Source: Chelonoidis abingdonii (lineage: Eukaryota > Chordata > Testudines > Testudinidae). Taken from it: DNA of 64,000 nucleotides. Made by a program: the position numbers and the translations under genes. The notes under the pieces are model-generated. The model saw only the letters and a program-made list of their open reading frames with translations. It did not search any database and had not been told where the DNA came from. The stretch lies in assembly GCF_003597395.2 (NCBI RefSeq), contig NC_133790.1:26452017-26516016 (forward strand). Reading direction: 5' to 3'. The stretch's first letter is position 1; the number at the start of each line of letters is the position of its first letter. Below, piece by piece: positions 56,891 through 64,000 of this stretch.

Positions 56891-57075
56891 TAAGAATGGC
56901 TGTACTAGGTCAGACCAATGGCCATCTGCCCAGTATCCTGTCTTCTGACAGTGGTCAGTGCTAGATGATTCAATGGGAATGAACAGAACAGAGCAATTTA
57001 TCGAGTGATCCATCTACTGTCCTCCAGTTCCAGGTTCTCGAAGTTGGAAAACACCAGGCTTCTGGTAAACAAAAA
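56891..57075 (-). mobile_element. CR1 LINE 3' UTR fragment
   Basis: ataagaatggctgtactagg, cagaccaatggccatctgcc and cttctgacagtggtcagtgc, then gaatgaacagaacagagcaa, match the CR1 3' UTR on the minus strand (compare 31433-31600). Confidence 0.82.
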
Positions 57076-57689
57076 TGTTTATAACCAAGTCAATAATATT
57101 TCTATAGTGTATTAACTAAAATGTTGTCATTCCAGTGCAAACAACTTTGTTAAAATAATTTTAATAATTTTTCATTACAAATTTTTTTTCAGAGAGACAT
57201 TTTTTGTTGGAGAAACATTTTTTGTCTAGGTGATACTCTCTCCTTCAAGAATGTCTAGAGCCCATTTGGAGTCAATGGGAGTCTGTGGACTTTGGATGAG
57301 TGGTCTGATCTAATCTCCTGATGTTTAGGAAGCCTAGTGAATTTTTTTTTCTCCTTTTTTTGGAGAAGGGTCAGAGATTTTGGCGTCCTTAGCTCTCACT
57401 AGACAGAAGTGGGGTTTTTGGTTTCAATTCACAGCTTCAAGTGAGCGGTAACCTTGGCACACCTAGAACTTGCCTATCATTTGACTATCCCACCAGTGCC
57501 ATTCTGGCATCAGAAATTTGACCTATGAAGGAAGCACGAGCAACACTGTGTGTGTTATGCTGGAAACATGGGAGGGGATTGATTGTTACCCATGACCAGC
57601 ATACAGTGCAAAGTGGCAGAGGGAACTGAGCTGCCATAATCTTTCAGGCCTATTGGATGATGTAGGAAATGGATGTCAACACGCGGTTT
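57076..57689. other. Gene-free stretch
   Basis: AT-rich homopolymer runs occur at 57150-57200 and 57340-57360. No gene. Confidence 0.4.
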
Positions 57690-58060
57690 AATTTTAGATC
57701 GAGCCCATCTTTTTTTTGGAACATTGGATTTATTTTTACAGAGGAGGCAAAGATGCATAGATAGCAAACAAGATGGTGCCTAGCCCTGCCTATGGGGTTC
57801 CCATAGTCCGTTTTCCGCTGCTCCCTCCCTTCCTTGTGCTGATTGGGTGCTGGCTCCAAGGGTTCTATTTTAATGCTGTTTGATGATAATAATCGCTCTT
57901 GCAGGATGAATGGCTGAACAAAGACAGGAAGCATCCCCCTGATTAGATAGACAGGGCAGCCATCAGAGAGAAAACAAATGACAAAAATGACAAATGAGGG
58001 TCCCGTGAATTTTGCCATCCTTTGGGGGCAGGGGAGGGAAGGGAAAAAATAAATGGAAAG
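57690..58060. other. Repeat-free block with TGACA doublet; candidate enhancer
   Basis: aaatgaca occurs at about 57976-57983 and again at 57985-57992, giving two same-strand TGACA words of the MEIS/TGIF type 9 bp apart. Homeobox-like gataataat and gataataattc words are nearby. The block is free of recognisable repeats. Conservation is untested. Confidence 0.25.
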
Positions 58061-58739
58061 GATAATAATTCATGGATTTAGCAAACCAAGATTTGGAAGT
58101 CTTGAAGCATCATCTCAACCCCAAAACAAAGGCAGGCAGAAGAAGAAAGTCACTCAGAACCAGCAAAGGACAAAGCCACCAACACTATCAGTTTCATCAA
58201 GTGTAGCTCATACCAGTCACGTAGAAATTCATTGTGGCCTTTCCTACTATTATAATATATTAATGCAATTACGTAAAATGAGCCCCAGCCATAACGTTTG
58301 GATCTGGGTTCAAATGCTGATTAATATAAGATCTTTCACCAAGTTTCAAGGCTTGGATTGGGTTTTAGGTCAACCCACTATTTGGAAAAGAGGCCAGTCG
58401 CACTGGTTTGGTTTTATTTATAAACGGACCCGTTCTTTTATCACCACTCTTATAAAACTTGTTTTAGAACTTAAGTAGACATAATTGTGTATATGCTAAG
58501 TTTATCAATTGGCTTATAGAAATCCCTAAAACCATACTGAGGAGACCTGTTACTACTCATTTTCTTCAGCTTTGTGGTTTTGTTCACATACTGTGGTTGA
58601 TGCTCTCCTACTCGTCCTTTCTGTTTTGTCTGTTGGCTGTGCCGATTGAAGTCTTTCATCTCAGGTTTAGCTCCAAAGTTCTGTCTTATTTACATTTACT
58701 GGATGCCAGATCAGAACAACTTCTAAATATAGAAGTGCT
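58061..58739. other. Gene-free stretch
   Basis: A 141-residue plus-strand frame (58053-58478) lacks any domain I recognise. Confidence 0.35.
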
Positions 58740-59345
58740 GGGTAAAGCTGGTGTGTTATTTTTTGTGAAAAATTTCAAAGAAACCAAAAATCTTTCATTT
58801 TTCACTGATTTCCATCCCCAGAATTTGTAGGGGTTGCATCAAAACCCCCAAAACCTTAGTGTCTGGTTTTAGAAAAACAAATTTTGGAGGAGGGTTTCAG
58901 ATTTTTTTTTTTATTAACACAATTTCAGTGACAGCCATATTGTCTTGGGGGGAAAAAAATTCCATCTAAATTGTTTCAAACTACTCTGAGGCTCAGATCC
59001 AGAGTATTAAATTTGAGGCTGTCCAGAGTTACTGTGCATTGAGGAGTACAGCTTTCCTGACTCCTCCTCACTGGATTTAAAACACTTCTGTAGGCAAAAT
59101 GGAATCAGATGTTGGTTTTAATCTAGAGAGCTAAATAAATCTGTTAGAGACCCCTAACATTCATAGACGAGGGGGCACACAATCCATTGCTCTAGGCTAT
59201 TATTTTAATAGATATATTATATCTGGTCAAAACATTTTTAACTTCAAAATGTAAGCAGAATTTCAAATTTTGAAATTAAAAAAGAAAATGGGTACAGGTG
59301 TGTGGAAACATTTCCAGCAATGTCCTTGGATGTTTTTTTTCCCTA
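58740..59345. repeat. AT-rich degenerate repeat zone
   Basis: Runs such as ttttgtgaaaaatttcaaag, ggttttagaaaaacaaattt and aacttcaaaatgtaagcag repeat in both senses. It belongs to the dispersed AT-rich group, interrupted at 58985-59200 by ordinary sequence. Confidence 0.45.
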
Positions 59346-60344
59346 CCTATCTCTAATATATATGTAAAATAAATGACCTTATTTCTGGGATCAGACAAGC
59401 CCCAGGGATTCCTGGTCAACTTCCCAGGTCATCCCCTTTTATGTCCATATCCAAGTGCTACCACATCCTCTGTAGGGTCTTCTCTTGCTTTCCAACATGC
59501 TTCATCTTCAGCCCCATCTTCTGTGTGCCCCAGATGAGCTACTACTGAAGTAACATGTTGCTTTTGTTCTTTTTCTTTTTTAAAAAGGATAATTTGGCCT
59601 AAACAGATACAGCTTTGGGGCCTAGATCACTCTTCCAGACAACAGCTAATAATTTTGGTCTTAAATAGGTTCTGTAACATTGTTTCTGTGTGTGTGACTG
59701 TTTCCATGTTTTTGACAGATGGCTTGGTGTGCCTCAGCCAAGCCAACATCCTGTTGAACAAACAACGATGAAGGGTGAAGAAGGGAGAATGGGGTGTGGG
59801 AGAGAATGTAGGATGCCATTTATGCTTTTCTTTATGTAAGTGCTATCTTGTGTGTGTATGCATATACCCCTCATCTTGGAGCTAGGTGAAAATCTTCTTT
59901 GTGTAGGATTTCTGTTCTTCAAATACGATACCTTATGCTACTCTGTAGACTCCAGGCCTGCTTCTCTTCTTACTTCTGATATCATTTGGGAGTAATTCTG
60001 CTGAAGTCAATGGAGTTACTGGGGGAGAAACTTGTATACCTTCAGGCTCCAGCCAAGGTTTGAGACTATTGTGCTAGCATTGTCAAGGCAAATCCCAAAG
60101 GAACGTAACTTCCTTGTGGATCGAGCCCCACCTGAATCCACCTCTAACTAGGTCTTTAAGGTGGTCTGGCTGGATATTCAGTTTGTCTATCATTGGTGAC
60201 CTTATTGCACCTCCAAAGCGTTTGGGGACCATGTGATTGCCAGCCACATAGCAGCATTCCTTGGTAAACATGCTTCGTAATTCATTGGTCTTCTGTTTTA
60301 TAATCCCTGCCCCAACATGCAATCTAAATAGACCTTCGCTGGTG
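59346..60344. other. Gene-free stretch
   Basis: A short old-repeat trace (gctgaagtcaatggagttac) is at 60000-60020. No exon. Confidence 0.4.
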
Positions 60345-60525
60345 GGGAAAACAGAAGCGAAGTGACTTGCCCAAGATTACACAACAAATCAGTGGCAGAA
60401 CTGGGATTCATTTGTATTGTAAGCTCTTTGGGCCAGGGATTGTCTTTTTGTTCTATGTATGTGCAACACCTAGCACTCTGGGGTCCTGGTCCATGACTAG
60501 GTATCTTAGATGCTAGCACAGGACA
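60345..60525. mobile_element. MIR fragment joined to L2-type 3' end
   Basis: 60345-60420: agaagcgaagtgacttgccc and aagattacacaacaaatcag then tggcagaactgggattc, a MIR core in the minus sense. 60420-60525: gtaagctctttgggccaggg then attgtctttttgttctatgt and acacctagcactctggggtc, the plus-sense LINE 3' end, whose complement occurs at 27485-27600. Confidence 0.65.
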
Positions 60526-60825
60526 AATAAGAAAAGTCAGCACAAGCCATATCTCCTGACTTTGTCCATTGCCCTAGTCACAAGCTCACACTTGTTGCTC
60601 ACCATGTCTATACTGTGAAATAACTCTGGGGTGATCTCTTGACATTAGATCCTCATCTCTCATATTTCCCAGTTGTCACTGCTTTTCAGTGTGTCTTAAA
60701 ATGCTGCTGAAGAGCAGAATCTTCTTTCAGGGAGTGCAGACAACTCCGCTTCTGTAGGGACAGTCTCCCCAACAGGTCCAAGAGATTTAGAGACACTTCC
60801 AAACTTGCTTTTAGCTGCATGGAAT
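60526..60825. other. Gene-free stretch
   Basis: No repeat or exon recognised. Confidence 0.4.
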
Positions 60826-60890
60826 CATAGAATCGTAGGACTGGAAGGGACCTGGAGAGGTGATCTAGTGCAGTCCCCTACTGATTGTAG
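60826..60890 (-). mobile_element. CR1 LINE 3'-end fragment
   Basis: aatcatagaatcgtaggact and ggaagggacctggagaggtg then atctagtgcagtcccc are the complement of the CR1 3' end. Confidence 0.85.
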
Positions 60891-60977
60891 CAAAGAACAC
60901 ACTAGAGTCACTGGCACCGGGAACATCTATGCAGACTCCAGAACTAGCAAGGGTTGCGTGCTCTACAAGAAGATAAG

Positions 60978-61195
60978 ATGCAGCATGGTCTAATGGATAG
61001 AGCACTGCATGGGGACTCAGGAGCTCTGGCTTCTACTTCCAACTCTGCCAGTGGTCTGCTGGGTGACCTTGGGCAAGTCACTTCACCTCTGTGCTTCGGT
61101 TTCCTCATCTGTAAAATGGGGATAATGACACTGACCTCCTTTGGGAAAGGACTTCAAGAGAGAGACATGAAAAGTGCTGCATAATACCTAGCTCT
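60978..61195 (+). mobile_element. MIR SINE, near full length
   Basis: In order: the tRNA-like head (gcatggtctaatggatagag), a decayed B box, core gggtgaccttgggcaagtca, cttcacctctgtgcttcggt then ttcctcatctgtaaaatggg, and the 3' part gacctcctttgggaaagg. MIR is an ancient amniote SINE mobilised by L2. It is inactive here. Confidence 0.8.
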
Positions 61196-61637
61196 TACCC
61201 TTATTATAAGGAAACAGTGCTGTCGAACATCCTTATAAGCTTGTCAGATATTTGGATGCTCCCAAGATGGCTGCTACCCCAATGTAGTCTCAGCCATCAG
61301 AGACTCTCAGTTGGATATAAATCTATGGGTATTGTTACGCCTCCTTTAGGATGGGGTCCTCTTCTAGCTGAGCCAGTATGTTGGGAGCGAGTGAGGAAAA
61401 GAGACAATGGGTCCAAAAGAAAGAAAATATGGATAATTAATTAATGTTACTATCCCCATTGTGATATATAGTGCCCCTCTAGAACACAGAACATTGTGAT
61501 GCATGCTAAGAACAGTCACAGAGGTGAGCAGAGTTTCTGGAACACCTTCATGCCTATTCCTGCAGAGCACCAGTGCGATTTCTAAAAGTGCTTCACATGG
61601 GCCTAACTCTGCACTGACTGAAGTCAGCTGGATCTAC
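61196..61637. other. Gene-free stretch
   Basis: Nothing recognised. Confidence 0.4.
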
Positions 61638-61862
61638 TTTGGGTAGGTCTTACACTGCAAGCCAGCGTGTGACTGCAGCTCAGGGAGACGGCTGCACTAG
61701 CGGGCTAAAAGTAGCAGTGAAGATGTGATGGCATGAGCTCCTACAACAACAAGGTCCTCAGGATCCCCAGCGTGCTTGTCTAGCCTGCACAGCCACAGCT
61801 ACACGGCTGTACTTAGACATAGTTGCACAACCTCCAATTGCAGTGTAGATCTACTGTTAGAT
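61638..61862. mobile_element. MITE with GGTAGGTCTACACTGC-type ends
   Basis: The left end gggtaggtcttacactgcaa is answered by the right end, which reads cagtagatctacactgcaat reverse-complemented. The interior has ggctgcactagcgggct, ctgcacagccacagc and acacggctgtacttagac, alternating in sense. It is related to the units at 6.2, 38.7 and 46.5 kb. Confidence 0.62.
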
Positions 61863-62237
61863 GGAAACAGAGTCAGGAGTACACGGAGTTCTTACCAAAA
61901 AATTCCACGCTGTGTCTCTAGACCTTCTTTCTGTTTTATTTTTTTGTTAATCCATCTGTGTACATATTGATCTGTCTGCTAGTCCATAGTTATTCTATTA
62001 GCCTCTGTATCTGCCTCTCTCTTCCCCTTGATAGTCCCCTATCTATAGCTACCATACTCAAATTTACACACCTCTTTCTATTTTGCTGCTTTTATTTCTC
62101 TTGATATTTTAGCTCTGTCTGGTCAGATATAGATAAGACCGTGGCTGATCTGAATAGATTCACCCTGTTCAGGATTTGTCTGATGTAGAAAGGAATAGAT
62201 TATGCTCCTGTGTCATCTGGAGGAGGCCTTTGTGAGG
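61863..62237. other. Gene-free stretch
   Basis: A pyrimidine-rich, TCTG/TATC-containing tract at 61925-62110 looks like a decayed microsatellite. Confidence 0.4.
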
Positions 62238-62640
62238 TCAGATCTACACCAGACCTATACAGGTGTAACATCATTATTCAGGGGTGTGAAAAATTCACAC
62301 CTCTGAGCAACATAATTATACATAAAAAGAACAGGAGTAGAGGATGCATCCGAAGAAGTGAGCTGTAACTCACGAAATCTCATGCTGAAATAAATTTGTT
62401 AGTCTCTAAGGTGCCACAAGTACTCCTGTTCTTTTTGCGGATCCAGACTAACACGGCTGCCACTCTGAAACCTATAATTATACATAGACAGTGTTATGTT
62501 GGCAGGAAAGCTTCTCCCATTGACATAACTAGTGCTTCTTGGAGGTGGATTATCTGTGCTGATTGGAGAGCTCCTGTCGGCCTGGAGCATCGTCATTCAA
62601 GCGCTGCATCGTTTTAAGTGTAGACTTGCTCTCAATCTCT
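62238..62640. mobile_element. MITE split by a nested retroposon
   Basis: The outer parts (gtcagatctacaccagacct, ggtgtgaaaaattcacacct, then gcttctcccattgacataac, and tttaagtgtagacttgctct) match the intact element at 44706-44965. It is interrupted at 62325-62473. Removing the insert and one copy of its TSD restores continuity with the paralogue, so the MITE was in place first. Confidence 0.68.
62312..62486 (+). mobile_element. Tail-sharing retroposon, subfamily 1, snap-back copy
   Basis: The insert at 62325-62473 sits between perfect 13-bp repeats ataattatacata (62312-62324 and 62474-62486). It ends gactaacacggctgccactc then tgaaacc, as in the other copies. At its 5' side aaaaagaacaggagta (62324-62339) is an exact inverted copy of tactcctgttcttttt inside the body (62421-62436), a snap-back. 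The hairpin stem here is gtgag/ctcac (62358-62373). No frame or poly(A). The first A of the inverted word overlaps the TSD. Confidence 0.85.
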
Positions 62641-63564
62641 CACCAAGCTGCTCCAGGGCACAATCAAATTGGGTGCGGCAATAGCTGAGACTGGAGCTGC
62701 TAATTTCGGTAACGCTGTCCTCCTGCACTTGCCTCCTATTAAATTCACCATCACGATCTCCCCTGTGATGTGGCAAGGGAGCTGTCGACACTGGTAGCTT
62801 CTGTCACTGGAAAGTCTGGATTTAGCAGTCCAGGAACAAAGGTTCCAAGTGTACAATGGATCTTTTTTTTTAAAAAAAAAAGTGTGATAAGAATGGAAAT
62901 CCTCAAAAGTAGCATGAACCTTTTGCCCTGAAACTTTCCTAAGTTGGCAGCTGGTCCTTGATTATTAATGTCAGTTTCTGGTTTTAAGTTGGAGTGATTC
63001 ATGCACTATTGCTATTTAATCAGGCTTGGATCAGAGGGGCAGAGGCGAGCATGCAATGGGGAGGAAAAATTCACCCCCTTTTGGACTGGCAGATCTGAGG
63101 TCATCCATAGAGCTACCATATTATCAAATACATGTTTGGTTTCCAGTGTTTTCTTCCAGGGAGACAGCTAATAAAGCTAGTTGCCTGTATGGTTATTTGT
63201 GCCAAGATGCATTCCAGTATCTGATTATTTTACTTCTCTTATTTACTGTGGAAAGAGTGGGAAAGGCATTGATTTCTCCCCCACCACCACCCATGGAGAT
63301 CAACCTGGTTAGAGGGGTCATGGCTTATGGAGGGTGAACAGATTTGGATAGGATTTAAAGCTGACCCAAATTATTACTTAACTTCAAACTCTACGGGAAG
63401 AAAATTTTCCTGAGCCTGCATTTTTGTTCATGTTTGGGCACTTCTGCACTCCCGGCTTCTGAGTAGGAAAATAAACCAAATGTAACTGGAATTATTGCAA
63501 CATATCTGGCCTGATCAGAAACAGGAAGTACCAGAAAACCAACCTGCAAACCATTTGTCACATG
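62641..63564. other. Gene-free stretch
   Basis: There is a T8/A10 palindromic run at 62863-62881. No gene. The plus-strand 103-residue frame at 63026-63337 has no domain. Confidence 0.4.
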
Positions 63565-63614
63565 CAGTGTTGTAGCTGTGTCAGTCCCAGGATATTAGAG
63601 ACACAATATGCCTT
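63565..63614 (-). mobile_element. Tail-sharing retroposon, subfamily 2, 3'-terminal fragment
   Basis: gcagtgttgtagctgtgtca then gtcccaggatattagagaca is the complement of the subfamily 2 terminus (tgtctctaatatcctgggac, tgacacagctacaacactgc). Only the last ~50 bp remain, as expected from 5' truncation. Confidence 0.6.
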
Positions 63615-63629
63615 ACCCACATTGTGACC

Positions 63630-64000
63630 CAAATCGTTTGTTACAACATTCTCAGCTAGAGCAGGTCAGGAATTTAAAATTCTGCTTCAGGTGAAATTCT
63701 GACATCTTGAAAATATAATTCCAAATTGGAACTAAAAGTCAACACATGAAATTCCCACAAACTACAAATTCAATCTGGAACCATCAAAACACTTCATTTC
63801 AACGTTATCATCTATTAAATATTTATATAGCATCATATTATATGGCTATCGTATGATATTAAAACAGAAGTCAAAACAAAATTAATCAGATCGAGCAGGT
63901 TGAAATGAAATGGCTTGACTTTCCCATTGAATTTTCAGTCAAAATCAACATGTTCCTCCAAAATATTTTGACGTTTGACAAACCTGCTTTTCTGCAGAAA
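63630..64000. repeat. AT-rich degenerate repeat zone
   Basis: gaatttaaaattctgcttca, ccaaattggaactaaaagtc and tgaaatggcttgactttccc words recur in both senses to the window edge. It is a member of the dispersed AT-rich group. Confidence 0.45.

Overview
The window looks like non-coding DNA from a turtle (Testudines, probably a hidden-necked cryptodire). The evidence is the repeat content. There are three Cry I-type tRNA-derived SINEs whose 3' tails match CR1 LINEs, several CR1 LINE 3' ends in both orientations, MIR/L2-type relics, many hAT elements with 8-bp target-site duplications (TSDs), Tigger/mariner-like and Harbinger-like MITEs, and a degenerate RTE-type LINE. I found no protein-coding exon, tRNA, rRNA or other host gene that I can defend. 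All long open frames fall in repeats or in low-complexity or unexplained DNA. The window is either intergenic or inside a very long intron.

Layout. 1-2.8 kb: mostly unique DNA. 2.8-4.3 kb: a 1.46-kb hAT element with a perfect 8-bp TSD. 5.3-5.9 kb: a minus-strand LINE reverse-transcriptase relic. 7.2-9.1 kb: a ~210-bp segment present twice. 10.7-14.5 kb: two tail-sharing retroposons, a Tigger-like MITE and two hAT elements. 14.8-22.6 kb: mostly unique, with candidate conserved non-coding blocks and a promoter-like TATA/MEF2 element near 22.54 kb. 23-28 kb: MITEs, a minisatellite, a GC-rich hAT and an inverted-repeat element. 31.4-37.1 kb: CR1 fragments in opposite orientations, then a 2.7-kb broken RTE-type LINE. 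38-51.5 kb: dense MITEs, an LTR-like unit, three Cry I SINEs and two more hAT elements. 51.5-64 kb: sparser, with candidate regulatory blocks, MIR/L2/CR1 relics and a nested insertion at 62.3 kb.

The most interesting item is a short retroposon group. Three complete copies (12.8, 18.4, 62.3 kb) share one 3' terminus, are flanked by 10-13-bp direct repeats, carry no poly(A), and differ at the 5' side, where two have inversions or a snap-back. A small hairpin in the body shows a compensatory base-pair change. A second subfamily (10.7, 38.2, 63.6 kb) has a different body but a related terminal motif. I read these as tail-defined retroposons moved by an unidentified LINE. They may already be catalogued under a name I do not know.

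Repeat edges are exact where a TSD is stated and approximate elsewhere. Family names rest on pattern recognition, with no database search.
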